Positions 36,083 to 46,108 of a DNA stretch of 64,000 bases are shown here, in pieces. The position numbers and the translations under genes were made by a program. Within the stretch, counting starts at the first letter, position 1, and the number at the start of each line of letters is the position of its first letter. Under the pieces are notes generated by a model. It searched no databases, was not told the DNA's origin, and worked only from the letters and a program-made list of their open reading frames with translations. The DNA is from Agromyces cavernae. GTDB taxonomy: Bacteria; Actinomycetota; Actinomycetes; Actinomycetales; Microbacteriaceae. The DNA lies in NCBI RefSeq assembly GCF_021044935.1, contig NZ_JAJNMP010000001.1, positions 992,001 to 1,056,000 of the forward strand, given 5' to 3'.

Positions 36083-36564
36083 CCCGCGCCGTGATCGCAT
36101 TCGGCGCGAACCTCGGCGATCGTGAGGCCACGATCGCGGCCGCCGTCCGTGAGCTCGTGGGCTCCGACGGGGTCGAGCTCGTGGCGGTGTCGCCCGTGTA
36201 CGAGAGTGCGGCCATCAAGACCACGGGCGTCGACCCGACCGCCCCCGCGTACCTCAACGGCGTCGTCGTCGTCGAGACGACGCTCGATCCGCACGCTCTG
36301 CTCGACCTGCTGCAGGGGTTCGAGCACGAGCACGGCCGCGTCCGCGACGAGCGGTGGGGCGACCGCACCCTCGATCTCGACCTCATCGACTTCGGCGGGC
36401 GCCGGCTCGTCGACGAGCGGCTCGAGCTGCCGCACCCGCGTGCGTGGCAGCGGGCGTTCGTGCTGCAACCCTGGCTCGATGTCGACCCCGACGCGGTGCT
36501 CGCGGGCCGCGGGCCCGTCGCCGAGCTCCGTGCCGCGACGACCGATGAGGTGGTCCGACGATGA
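36079..36564 (+). CDS. folK: 6-hydroxymethyl-dihydropterin pyrophosphokinase
   Basis: 161 residues from ATG 36079, overlapping folB by four bases (ATGA). Motifs: FGANLGDRE, VSPVYES, and RWGDRTLDLDLIDFGG with the metal-binding D-x-D, then LPHPRAWQRAFVL. It phosphorylates the pterin product of FolB to give the FolP substrate. Confidence 0.96.
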   Translation: MTRAVIAFGANLGDREATIAAAVRELVGSDGVELVAVSPVYESAAIKTTGVDPTAPAYLNGVVVVETTLDPHALLDLLQGFEHEHGRVRDERWGDRTLDLDLIDFGGRRLVDERLELPHPRAWQRAFVLQPWLDVDPDAVLAGRGPVAELRAATTDEVVRR

Positions 36565-37034
36565 AGCGCACGCGCCTCTCGACCCTCGTCGCGTTCACCC
36601 TCGGCGGGCTCGTCATCGGCTACCTCGGCGACCTCGCGATCGTCAGCGCCGGCACGAAGGCGCTCGTGCCGCCGATCTCGCTCGCCATCACGCTCGTGGG
36701 CGTGGCGGTCATCGTGGTGGCGCTCGCCTGGCCGATCCGGCGGGCGGTCAAGGGCAAGGCGACGAAGCACCTCGATCCGTTCCGGGCGATGCGCATCGCC
36801 GTGCTCGCCAAGGCGTGCAGCCTGAGCGGTGCCCTCGTGCTGGGCGTCGGCCTCGGCATCACCCTGTTCCTCATCACCCGCAGCGTCATGGCCCCGGTGG
36901 ACACGATCTGGCTGGCGCTCGCCACGGCGATCGGTGCGGCTGTGCTGCTCGCCGGCGGCCTCGTCGCCGAGTGGTGCTGCACGCTTCCCCCCGACGACAC
37001 CGAAACCGAGAAGGAAGAGCACGCCCATGCATGA
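36561..37034 (+). CDS. DUF3180 membrane protein
   Basis: 157 residues from ATG 36561 overlapping folK. Four hydrophobic segments and an acidic/histidine-rich tail (DDTETEKEEHAHA). DUF3180 genes follow folK in many actinobacteria; this position supports the name. Role unknown. Confidence 0.85.
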   Translation: MKRTRLSTLVAFTLGGLVIGYLGDLAIVSAGTKALVPPISLAITLVGVAVIVVALAWPIRRAVKGKATKHLDPFRAMRIAVLAKACSLSGALVLGVGLGITLFLITRSVMAPVDTIWLALATAIGAAVLLAGGLVAEWCCTLPPDDTETEKEEHAHA

Positions 37035-37500
37035 GATCGACGCAGACTGGCGGCGAGTCTCGCCGAAGTACGTGGTCGTCGAGGTCGTGGGCTCGCTCAT
37101 CGGCATGGTGGTCTTCGTCGGGGCGGCCCTCGTCGTCTTCTTCCTGTGGCAGCAGCAGTGGGCCCTGTGGGCGGCGATCGCCATCGCCGTGGCATCGATC
37201 ATCGGCATCGCGCTCGAGCCGCGCCGCGTGCGTTCCATCCAGTACCGCCTGCGCGAAGACGACCTGCTGTTCCGCCGCGGCATCATGTTCCAGCGACAGG
37301 TCGCGGTGCCCTACGGGCGCATGCAGCTCGTCGACATCACCCGCGGCCCCGTCGCACGAGCGCTCGGGCTCGCCGACCTCAAGTTCGTGACGGCCGCCGC
37401 CGCAACCGCGGTCACCGTCCCCGGCCTCCCCATGGAAGAGGCCGACCGCCTGCGCGACGAGTTGGTCGCGCTCGCCGAGACCCGTAGGGCGGGGTTGTGA
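37027..37500 (+). CDS. PH (bPH2/DUF304) domain membrane protein, YdbS-like
   Basis: 157 residues from ATG 37027, overlapping the previous gene. Two adjacent helices precede a bacterial PH domain: YRLREDDLLFRRGIMFQRQVAVPYGRMQLVDITRG is the usual pattern. Works presumably with the next gene, which holds two more such domains. Exact function is unknown. Confidence 0.88.
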   Translation: MHEIDADWRRVSPKYVVVEVVGSLIGMVVFVGAALVVFFLWQQQWALWAAIAIAVASIIGIALEPRRVRSIQYRLREDDLLFRRGIMFQRQVAVPYGRMQLVDITRGPVARALGLADLKFVTAAAATAVTVPGLPMEEADRLRDELVALAETRRAGL

Positions 37501-39329
37501 GCGCACCCGCCCGCCCGGCAGCGGTCACGAATCTCGCCGACGGCGAGTGGCATCGGCTGCACCCGGCGAGCCCGCTGCTGCGCGGGGGACTCGTGTTCAT
37601 CGCAGTGCTCGGCTTCGTGATCGCGAACCTGCGCGAGCGCGCCATCGACCTCTTCCTCGTGGTGTTCGCTCCAGATGCCGAGCGCTTCGGCGGCAATGGC
37701 GGTCAGTCCGGCGACGAGTGGGCGAACGACCCGGTCGGTGCGATCGTGATGAACGGCCTCGTCGGGTGGGCTCTCCTGGGCCTGGTGGTCCTGATCATCG
37801 CCGTGATCGTCGGGTTCTGGTTGTCGTGGCGCATGCACACGTTCCGCGTCACGCCCGAGGCCGTCGAGGTGCGCAGCGGCATCCTGTTCCGCTCGCACCG
37901 CAGCGCACGGCTCGACCGCATCCAGGGCATCAACGTGAACCGACCGTTGTTCGCTCGCCTCTTCGGCACCGCGAAGCTCGAGGTTTCGGTGGCCGGGCAG
38001 TCGGCCAACGTGCAACTCTCGTACCTCGGGTCGGCGCTCGCCGACGGCCTCCGCGCCGACGTGCTGCGGCTCGCGTCGGGTGCGCGCGCCGAGCGGGCGG
38101 CGACACAGGCTGCCGCGGTGAATGCCCCCGGCGCGACATCCGCCGACCCGTCGACGCAGCCGACCGAACCCGCTCAGTCGGCCGGCCCGACCCACCGTGC
38201 CGAGCCCGCCGAGCTGCCGGCGGCACCTAGCCGTTCCGCAGCCGCAGGGGCGCCGCTCACCGCTCGCGCCGGCGGGCTCGTGACGCACCGCGTCGACGAG
38301 TTCCTCGCACCAGAGCTCGACCCCGACCTCGCGCCGCCCGAGTCGGTCGTGCACCTGCCGCTCGGCCGCGTGATCGGCTCGACGCTGCTCGGCGGGTCGA
38401 CCATCTGGGCGATCGTGCTCGTGGCGATCATCGTGGTCGGGGTCACGTCGGGCCAGCCCTGGGTCCTGTTCAGTTTCGTGCCCGCCGCGATCGGTCTCGT
38501 GAGCTACATGTGGTCGCGCATCACCAAGTCGCTGCGCTACTCGATCGCGGGCACCCCCGACGGGGTCCGCATCGGCCACGGGCTGCTCTCGACCGGTAAC
38601 CAGACCATTCCGCCCGGTCGCATCCACGCCATCGAAGCCACCCAGTGGGTCTTCTGGCGGCCGTTCGGGTGGTGGTCGGTTCGCATCAACGTCGCCGGCC
38701 AGTCGGTGAGCGCCTCGAACGAGGCGGCGCAGCGCACCCTCGTGCTCCCGGTCGGCACCGCGGCCGACGTGCACCGGGTGCTCGGGCTGCTGCTGCCCGA
38801 TGCCGCGGCCGAGGTCGCGCCGTTCGTCAGCGCCGGGCTCACCGGCCGCGGCGAAGGCGGCGGATACTCGAGCACCCCGAGGCGCGCGGCCTGGCTTCGC
38901 CCGTTCTCATGGCGCCGCATCGGCTGGGCGGCCGCGGCCGGCGTCGCGCTCATCCGCAGCGGCGCGCTCCTGCGCAGCCTCACCCTGGTGCCGCTCGCTC
39001 GCATGCAGTCGGTCGCGGTGTCGGTCGGCCCGGTCGATCGTGCCCTCGACCTGGCCGGCATCCGGCTGCACACCGTGACCGGCCCGGTCAACGCCATGCT
39101 CCCCGTCGTCGACCGCAGCGAGGCCATGCGACTCTTCGAGCGGCTCTCCGAAGAAGCCGTCGAGCGCGCCGCGAGCGACACGACGCACCACTGGGGGGTC
39201 GCCGCTCGCGCCGACGAGACGACCGGCGCCGCCGAAGCCGGCCACGCCGCCGACACCGCCCCGGCCGCCCCGGAGGCTCCGAACCGAGAGCGCCCGACCG
39301 ACGAACCCCCCGAAGGGCCGGTCCGATGA
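37497..39329 (+). CDS. PH (bPH2) domain membrane protein with two or more domains, YdbT-like
   Basis: 610 residues from GTG 37497, four-base overlap with the preceding gene. bPH2 patterns appear at VEVRSGILFRSHRSARLDRIQGINV, at VRIGHGLLSTGNQTIPPGRIHAIEA, and in a degenerate form at ALIRSGALLRSLTLVPLARMQSVAV, each after membrane helices. A polar alanine/proline-rich insert separates the first and second. The C-terminus is proline- and glutamate-rich. It pairs with the single-domain protein upstream, as in other Gram-positive bacteria. Confidence 0.88.
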   Translation: MSAPARPAAVTNLADGEWHRLHPASPLLRGGLVFIAVLGFVIANLRERAIDLFLVVFAPDAERFGGNGGQSGDEWANDPVGAIVMNGLVGWALLGLVVLIIAVIVGFWLSWRMHTFRVTPEAVEVRSGILFRSHRSARLDRIQGINVNRPLFARLFGTAKLEVSVAGQSANVQLSYLGSALADGLRADVLRLASGARAERAATQAAAVNAPGATSADPSTQPTEPAQSAGPTHRAEPAELPAAPSRSAAAGAPLTARAGGLVTHRVDEFLAPELDPDLAPPESVVHLPLGRVIGSTLLGGSTIWAIVLVAIIVVGVTSGQPWVLFSFVPAAIGLVSYMWSRITKSLRYSIAGTPDGVRIGHGLLSTGNQTIPPGRIHAIEATQWVFWRPFGWWSVRINVAGQSVSASNEAAQRTLVLPVGTAADVHRVLGLLLPDAAAEVAPFVSAGLTGRGEGGGYSSTPRRAAWLRPFSWRRIGWAAAAGVALIRSGALLRSLTLVPLARMQSVAVSVGPVDRALDLAGIRLHTVTGPVNAMLPVVDRSEAMRLFERLSEEAVERAASDTTHHWGVAARADETTGAAEAGHAADTAPAAPEAPNRERPTDEPPEGPVR

Positions 39330-40084
39330 GCGCAGAGCGCGCCGGCCGGCTCGGCGTCGGCACGATCGGTGCCGGGCGGGTGGGTGCCGTGCTCGCCTCG
39401 GCGCTCGCGGGCGCGGGGCACGCGCTCACCGGCATCGCCGCGGTCTCCGACGCGAGCCGCGAACGAGCTGCTGCGATGCTGCCCGCGGTTCCGGTGCTGC
39501 CGATCCCCGAGATCATCGAGCGCAGCGAGCTCGTGCTGCTTGCCGTGCCCGAAGACGAGCTCGCACCGCTCGTGCAAGGTCTCGCCGAGGCGGGCGCGTG
39601 GCAGCCCGGCCAACTCGTGTTGCACACGGCCGCGCGCTTCGGCACTGCGGTGCTCGACCCGGCGCGCGCGGCAGGGGCGATCCCGCTCGCCGTGCACCCC
39701 GCGATGAGCTTCACCGGCACGAGCATCGACCTCGCGCGCCTGCCGGGTACCTGGTTCGCGGTGACGGCGCCGACTCCGGTGCTGCCGATCGGGCAGGCAC
39801 TCGTCGTCGAGATGGGCGGCGAGCCGTTCGTCGTCGCCGAGGCCGACCGCGCCGCCTACGGCGAGGCGATCGACACGGCGACCTCCTTCTCGGACGCAAT
39901 CGTCGACCAGGCGAGCGGTCTGCTCGACGGCATCGGCGTGCCGCGTCCCGGCGCGGTGCTCGCGTCGCTCGTCCGCTCGAGCGTCGAGAATGCGCTCGCA
40001 CGCCACGACAGCGGACCCCTGCCCGAGGGTGCGGGTACGATCGACGGGGCCGGGCCCGACCGGCCGCTGGGAGGTGGCGCGTGA
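39326..40084 (+). CDS. Rossmann-fold/DUF2520 oxidoreductase-like protein
   Basis: 252 residues from ATG 39326 (ATGA overlap). The nucleotide loop GTIGAGRVGAVLASAL is at the N-terminus; VLLAVPEDEL and HTAARFGTAVL follow; the C-terminal half HPAMSFTG...ATSFSDAIVDQASGLLDGIGV is the helical DUF2520 domain. It resembles NADP-dependent ketopantoate-type reductases, and its place directly before panC suggests a role in pantothenate synthesis, which I infer only from position. Confidence 0.85.
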   Translation: MSAERAGRLGVGTIGAGRVGAVLASALAGAGHALTGIAAVSDASRERAAAMLPAVPVLPIPEIIERSELVLLAVPEDELAPLVQGLAEAGAWQPGQLVLHTAARFGTAVLDPARAAGAIPLAVHPAMSFTGTSIDLARLPGTWFAVTAPTPVLPIGQALVVEMGGEPFVVAEADRAAYGEAIDTATSFSDAIVDQASGLLDGIGVPRPGAVLASLVRSSVENALARHDSGPLPEGAGTIDGAGPDRPLGGGA

Positions 40085-40947
40085 CCGAGGTCACCGCAGG
40101 CACGCGTGTGGTGTCGACGATCGCCGAGTTGCGCGGGCTGCTCGACGAACGGCGTGCGAGCGGGTCATCCGTCGCACTGGTGCCGACCATGGGCGCCCTG
40201 CACGCCGGCCACCTCGCCCTCGTGCGCCGGGCCCGCGAACTCGCCGACGTCGTCGTGGTGTCGATCTTCGTGAACCCGTTGCAGTTCGGGCCCTCCGAAG
40301 ACCTCGACCGCTACCCGCGCACGCTCGACGCCGATGTCGCGGCGCTCGCCGAGCACGGGGTCGAGTTCGTGTTCGCGCCAGCCGCCGACGGGATGTACCC
40401 CGCCGGCGCGGTCGAGACGACGATCGCCGCCGGGCACATCGGCACGCTCTACGAGGGGGCGTCGCGTCCCGGGCACTTCGACGGCATGCTCACGGTCGTG
40501 GCGAAGCTCCTGAACATCGTGCAACCCGACGTCGTCGAGTTCGGCCAGAAGGACGCGCAGCAGGTCTTCCTCGTTCGCCGCATGGTGCGTGAGTTCGACG
40601 TGCCCGCGGTGGTCGACGTCGTGCCGACGGTGCGCGAGGCCGACGGGCTCGCGCTCTCGAGCCGCAACCGCTACCTCGACGCGTCGCAGCGCCAGGCCGC
40701 GCTCACGCTCTCCGAGGCGTTGCGCGCCGCCGAGGCGGCGGCCGGCGACGGGCTCGCCGAGGTGCTCGCCGAGGGTGCCGCCGCGTTCGGCGACCACGAC
40801 GACGTCACCCTCGACTACCTCGTCGTCGTCGACCCCGAGACGTTCCTGCCCGTCGGCGACGACGCCGCGGGCGACGCGGTCGTGCTCGTCGCCGCGCGCG
40901 TCGGCTCGACGCGCCTCATCGACAACACGACGATCTCGCTCGGCTGA
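40081..40947 (+). CDS. panC: Pantothenate synthetase
   Basis: 288 residues from GTG 40081 (GTGA overlap). Motifs: VPTMGALHAGHLALVRRAR (HIGH-like), FVNPLQFGPSEDLDRYPR, GHFDGMLTVVAKLLNIVQPD, FGQKDAQQ and ALSSRNRYL. It joins pantoate and beta-alanine with ATP. The stop codon lies in a perfect 26-bp tandem duplication (40934-40985). Confidence 0.97.
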   Translation: MTEVTAGTRVVSTIAELRGLLDERRASGSSVALVPTMGALHAGHLALVRRARELADVVVVSIFVNPLQFGPSEDLDRYPRTLDADVAALAEHGVEFVFAPAADGMYPAGAVETTIAAGHIGTLYEGASRPGHFDGMLTVVAKLLNIVQPDVVEFGQKDAQQVFLVRRMVREFDVPAVVDVVPTVREADGLALSSRNRYLDASQRQAALTLSEALRAAEAAAGDGLAEVLAEGAAAFGDHDDVTLDYLVVVDPETFLPVGDDAAGDAVVLVAARVGSTRLIDNTTISLG

Positions 40948-40985
40948 GACATCCGCCGGTCTCGCTCGGCTGAGACATCCGCCGG
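40934..40985. repeat. 26-bp tandem duplication over the panC stop codon
   Basis: Two identical 26-base units (40934-40959, 40960-40985), beginning TCTCGCTCGGCTGAGACATC. The first contains the panC stop; the second carries a copy of the last codons and stop. Confidence 0.95.
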
Positions 40986-41058
40986 TCGAGTAGCGCAGCG
41001 AATCGAGACCACTCGAATCGGGCGGGTCTCGATACGCTCCTTCGTCGCTACTCGACCG
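40983..41058. repeat. Dispersed inverted repeat between panC and lysS
   Basis: Arms CGGTCGAGTAGCG and CGCTACTCGACCG with inner AATCGAGACC and GGTCTCGATACG. Same family as 32028-32094. Could terminate the panC transcript. Confidence 0.85.
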
Positions 41059-41111
41059 ACGGGCGGCAAGTAGGCTGGTGCACGCCCGATTCCGCGCGAC
41101 GAGAGAGAACG

Positions 41112-42676
<1,565 letters not shown>

Positions 42677-42686
<10 letters not shown>

Positions 42687-42707
42687 CGCGAAGCGCGTAT
42701 CGAGACC
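42677..42707. repeat. Half copy of the dispersed repeat, supplying the lysS stop
   Basis: GGTCGAGTAGCGCGAAGCG continuing to TATCGAGACC, the left half of the family without its right half. The internal GTCGAGTAG contains the lysS stop TAG. Confidence 0.8.
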
Positions 42708-42722
42708 ACGATCGGAACGAAC

Positions 42723-42872
42723 ATGAACGACTACCTCCCCAAGAAGGAACTCGAGCCCGACCCCGACCCGAAGCGCCCGTCGAACACGCGCCTCGCGATC
42801 TGGATCATCGTCGGCGCGATCGGCCTCTACCTGCTCGGCTCGGGCATCTGGGGCATCATCACCGCCGGCTGA
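42723..42872 (+). CDS. 49-residue single-helix membrane protein
   Basis: ATG 42723 to TGA 42870-42872. Sequence starts MNDYLPKKELEPDPDPKRPS and has one helix LAIWIIVGAIGLYLLGSGIW at the end. Acidic/proline-rich cytosolic part then membrane anchor. Found 36 bases after lysS, likely on its transcript. Similar tiny proteins accompany lysS in related bacteria as far as I recall. Role unknown. Confidence 0.65.
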   Translation: MNDYLPKKELEPDPDPKRPSNTRLAIWIIVGAIGLYLLGSGIWGIITAG

Positions 42873-42877
42873 CCTGC

Positions 42878-42936
42878 GCACCACCTCCACCATCACCACC
42901 ACCACCACCACCACCGTCACCACCACCACCATCAAC
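42878..42936. repeat. CAC/ACC trinucleotide-rich tract
   Basis: About 58 bases consisting almost wholly of CAC/CAT/ACC triplets after the small membrane protein gene. A simple-sequence tract; no coding frame here is convincing. Confidence 0.8.
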
Positions 42937-42941
42937 CCCGT

Positions 42942-43020
42942 CCCGAAAACAGGAAGACACGCCGCGACGGCCCCGAAAACAGGAACGAGCGGGCGGATGT
43001 CGCAGCCGCTTCCTGTTTTC
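42942..43020. repeat. Left 79-bp inverted repeat flanking the DUF559 gene
   Basis: Begins CCCGAAAACAGGAAGACACG, contains a second CCCGAAAACAGGAACGAG and ends TTCCTGTTTTC, so it is itself made of CGAAAACAGGAA units in both directions. It pairs over its whole length with 43978-44055. Confidence 0.9.
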
Positions 43021-43121
43021 GTGACGAGCGACTCGTCCTGCACAGGGCAGGCGCGGGCGTCGTCCTCCACAGTCGGGTACCGATAGCGCGGCACGGCAGC
43101 GCTGACGCGCAGCATCGTGGG

Positions 43122-43979
43122 ATGCGCGATCTCGGGTTCGACCTTCGCCGTCTCGGCGGTTTCGCCACCCGCACGCAGCTGCGGGCGATGGGGCACTCAG
43201 CGCGCGGAATCCGCAGTGCGGTCGACGATCGCCGCTGCCTGGCGCTCACTCGATCGTGGGTCTCGAATACCGACGCCAACCCCGAGGGTGTTCGCGCGCT
43301 GCGGCTGCGTGGCATGCTGGGCGGCGAGAGCGCGTTGCGCAGCTACGGCATCTGGGTGTCGCACGACACCGGCTTGTGCGTCGCGACGACTCGAACGGCA
43401 AGTCGCAGGCTGCCGCTGAACGGCAGGGAGTATCGAGTCTGGCGTGAGTTCGAGGAGTCGGGCCATGGCGAACATGCGACCTGGCGTGTGGGAGTTGTGG
43501 AAGCCCTCGCGCAGTTCCTGCCACGTATCACCGACGCGTCGCACGCCGCCGCGACCCTCGACAGTGCGCTGCATCTGGGACTGGTCTCGCCGGCGGAACT
43601 GACGCAGTTGATACAGCGCATGCCGCGCCGAATCCGTCGACTTCGGAACCGCCTCGATGCTGCGGCCGAATCAGGACTCGAGACGCTGCTCCGGCTCGCG
43701 ATCGTCAAGGAGGGCTGGCGCGTCGAGTCGCAAGTGAGCCTCGCCGGCGTGGGTCGCGTGGATCTCCTGGTCGACGGATGGCTCGTGATCGAGGCCGATG
43801 GCTCGAAGTGGCACGACGGCCATGAAGCGACCGTACGCGACCGCGGGCGCAATACGGCTCTCGTGCTCCGCGGATATCGGTGGCATCGCTTCGGGCACGG
43901 TCAGATCATGGACGATCTCGGGGAATGCGTCGAGGTGATCCGGGCCCTACTCGCCTCGGGTCGCCCAATGCCGCACTGA
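43122..43979 (+). CDS. AbiEi-like/DUF559 protein with Vsr-like nuclease domain
   Basis: 285 residues from ATG 43122. The N-terminus (GGFATRTQLRAMGHSARGIRSAVDDRRCLALTR) is a winged-helix-like module as in AbiEi-type proteins, and the C-terminus is a DUF559/Vsr-like endonuclease fold: VDLLVDGWLVIEADGSKWH, then DRGRNTALVLRGYRWHRFGH, with the Asp, Glu-x-Asp and His expected for a nuclease. Such genes are numerous in actinobacteria and of unknown role. Here it is bounded by inverted repeats whose right copy starts at the stop codon, so gene plus repeats may be a mobile unit. Confidence 0.75.
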   Translation: MRDLGFDLRRLGGFATRTQLRAMGHSARGIRSAVDDRRCLALTRSWVSNTDANPEGVRALRLRGMLGGESALRSYGIWVSHDTGLCVATTRTASRRLPLNGREYRVWREFEESGHGEHATWRVGVVEALAQFLPRITDASHAAATLDSALHLGLVSPAELTQLIQRMPRRIRRLRNRLDAAAESGLETLLRLAIVKEGWRVESQVSLAGVGRVDLLVDGWLVIEADGSKWHDGHEATVRDRGRNTALVLRGYRWHRFGHGQIMDDLGECVEVIRALLASGRPMPH

Positions 43980-44055
43980 AAACAGGAAACGCCGCGGTGG
44001 GACATCCGCTCGTTCCTGTTTTCGGCGCCGTCGCGGCGCGTCTTCCTGTTTTCGG
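43978..44055. repeat. Right 78-bp inverted repeat flanking the DUF559 gene
   Basis: Reverse complement of 42942-43020: the outer 51 bases differ at two positions, the inner part has small indels. It overlaps the last two bases of the DUF559 stop codon. Confidence 0.9.
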
Positions 44056-44165
44056 GGCGGGGGGTGGGGCGGGGGGGTGGAGCGGGGTCGGGGGTGGGGT
44101 GAGGGGGCGGGTGTTGGGGCGCGGCGGCGCGGCCGCGCGGCGGCGCGGCCGCGCGGCGGCGCGGA
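44053..44165. repeat. G-rich and CGG-rich low-complexity block
   Basis: A run of G tracts of 3 to 8 bases spaced by single T, A or C (44053-44117), then tandem GCGGCGCGGCC units (44118-44163). Strong potential for G-quadruplex or hairpin structure just before the next gene. Confidence 0.8.
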
Positions 44166-44204
44166 TGGGAGATTCCGAGCAAAGCCCCGTATCCTGAGGG
44201 GACT

Positions 44205-44381
44205 ATGAACGATTTCTGGGCGAATGCGATCTGGTCGCTCGCGCCGACCGTGCTCATCGGCCTCATCTTCTGGTTCGTGATGCACGCGATCCTCCGGGCC
44301 GACCGCAACGAGCGCAAGGCCTACTCGCGCATCGAGGCTGAGGAGCGCGCGAAGCTCGCACGCGAGCACCCGGCCGGGTGA
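44205..44381 (+). CDS. 58-residue membrane protein
   Basis: ATG 44205, preceded by TATCCT (44190-44195) and GAGGGG. One helix SLAPTVLIGLIFWFVMHAIL is followed by a charged helix (RADRNERKAYSRIEAEERAKLA). Sits 16 bases before cardiolipin synthase and is probably co-transcribed. It may be a partner or simply a small membrane protein; no family known to me. Confidence 0.7.
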   Translation: MNDFWANAIWSLAPTVLIGLIFWFVMHAILRADRNERKAYSRIEAEERAKLAREHPAG

Positions 44382-44397
44382 CGGAACCCCCCGCCGG

Positions 44398-45873
44398 ATG
44401 ACGATCGACATCACGACGACCCAGGTCACGGCCGTCGTCGCAGCGGCGATCATCGTCATCGACATCGTCATCCGCGTGATCGCGGTGATCGTCGTGCCGC
44501 GCAACCGCCGCCCGACGGCGGGCATGGCGTGGTTGCTCGCCATCTTCTTCTTCCCGGTGCTCGGCGGCCTGTTCTTCCTGCTCATCGGCAACCCGAAGCT
44601 GCCGAAACGGCGGCGCGAGAAGCAGGCCGAGGTCGACGAGTACATCCGCGAGTCCACCCACGGCATCGAACGCGTGAGCGACAGCAGCATCTGGCCGGCC
44701 TGGTTCGACGGCGTCGTGCGGCTGAACCGCACGCTCGGGGCCATGCCGCTCATCGGCTCGAACAGCGCCGGCCTGATCGGCGACTACCAGGGCTCGCTCG
44801 ACGCGATGACCGAGGCGATCCGCAGCGCCGAGCGGTACGTGCACGTCGAGTTCTACATCTTCGCGTACGACCGAACGACGGCCCCCTTCTTCGACGCGCT
44901 CGGCGATGCGGTCGCGCGTGGCGTCGAGGTGCGGGTGCTCCTCGACCACATCGCTTCGCTGCGGGTGAAGGGATACCGCAAGACGCTCAGGCGGCTCGAC
45001 GCGATGGGCGTGCGCTGGCAGCTCATGCTCCCGGTGCAGCCCTTGAAGGGGCGCTACCAGCGGCCCGACCTGCGCAACCACCGGAAGATCCTCGTGGTCG
45101 ACGGCGAGGTCGGCTTCCTGGGATCGCAGAACATCATCGACCGGTCCTATAACAAGCGGTCGAACATCCGTCGCGGCCTGAAGTGGAAGGAGCTCGTGGC
45201 GCGTGTCGAGGGGCCGATCGTCTCGGGACTCGAGGCGATCTTCGCCACCGACTGGTACCTCGAGACGGGTGAGGCGCCGCTTCGCGAGATCGTGCCGCTC
45301 GGCCAGGAGGGCGAGGCGCAGGATCTCGACTGCCAGGTCGTGCCGAGCGGTCCGGGGTACACGAACGAGAACAACCTGAAGCTGTTCCTCGCGCTGATGT
45401 ACGCGGCACGCGAGCGGATCATCCTCACGAGCCCGTACTTCGTGCCCGACGAGGCGATGCTGCGCGCGATCAGCGGGGCGACGCAGCGTGGCGTCCACGT
45501 CGAGCTGTTCGTCTCGGAGCTCGGCGACCAGGCCCTCGTGTACCACGCTCAGCGCTCGTACTACGAGGTGCTGCTGCGCGCGGGCGTGCGGATCTACCTG
45601 TACCAGGCACCGTACATCCTGCATTCGAAGCACTTCACGATCGACGACGACGTCGCGGTCATCGGCTCGAGCAACATGGACATCCGCTCGTTCGAGCTCA
45701 ACATGGAGGTCTCGCTGCTCGTGCGCGGGCAGTCGTTCGTGCGCGAGATGCGGGCGGTCGAAGACGACTACCGTCGCGACAGCCGCGAGCTGACCCTCGA
45801 CGAGTGGATGCGGCAGCCGCTGCGCTCGACGGTGCTCGACAACCTCGCGCGGCTCACCTCGGCGTTGCAGTAG
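44398..45873 (+). CDS. cls: Cardiolipin synthase (phospholipase D family)
   Basis: 491 residues from ATG 44398. Two N-terminal helices (VVAAAIIVIDIVIRVIAVIV and AWLLAIFFFPVLGGLFFLL) anchor it. Two HKD motifs: NHRKILVVDGEVGFLGSQN and HSKHFTIDDDVAVIGSSNMDIRS, both complete, in contrast to the large PLD protein at the window start. Length is typical of bacterial Cls enzymes, which condense phosphatidylglycerol at the membrane. Confidence 0.93.
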   Translation: MTIDITTTQVTAVVAAAIIVIDIVIRVIAVIVVPRNRRPTAGMAWLLAIFFFPVLGGLFFLLIGNPKLPKRRREKQAEVDEYIRESTHGIERVSDSSIWPAWFDGVVRLNRTLGAMPLIGSNSAGLIGDYQGSLDAMTEAIRSAERYVHVEFYIFAYDRTTAPFFDALGDAVARGVEVRVLLDHIASLRVKGYRKTLRRLDAMGVRWQLMLPVQPLKGRYQRPDLRNHRKILVVDGEVGFLGSQNIIDRSYNKRSNIRRGLKWKELVARVEGPIVSGLEAIFATDWYLETGEAPLREIVPLGQEGEAQDLDCQVVPSGPGYTNENNLKLFLALMYAARERIILTSPYFVPDEAMLRAISGATQRGVHVELFVSELGDQALVYHAQRSYYEVLLRAGVRIYLYQAPYILHSKHFTIDDDVAVIGSSNMDIRSFELNMEVSLLVRGQSFVREMRAVEDDYRRDSRELTLDEWMRQPLRSTVLDNLARLTSALQ

Positions 45874-46108
45874 CGAGCGGATGTCGCGGGCGACGGGTTC
45901 GCTCGTCGATCTGCATGAATGCGCATGGTTCTTCACATGAACGCAACAGATCGCTCTGGAAAACGCTTCACTCGACTGGAAGAGTGAGGGATACCGCCAG
46001 CTGGCGCAGGATTCCCTCAGATCTGCGTCAACGGCTGCGCCCGCCCCGCACACCCGCGGCGGCGGTCGTGCCCGTTCCACCTTCCGAACACGAACGAAAC
46101 GGAGCACC

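Noticed and set aside
42878..42936. CRISPR-like or coding repeat
   Set aside because: It is a simple CAC/ACC tract with no spacer structure or start codon context.
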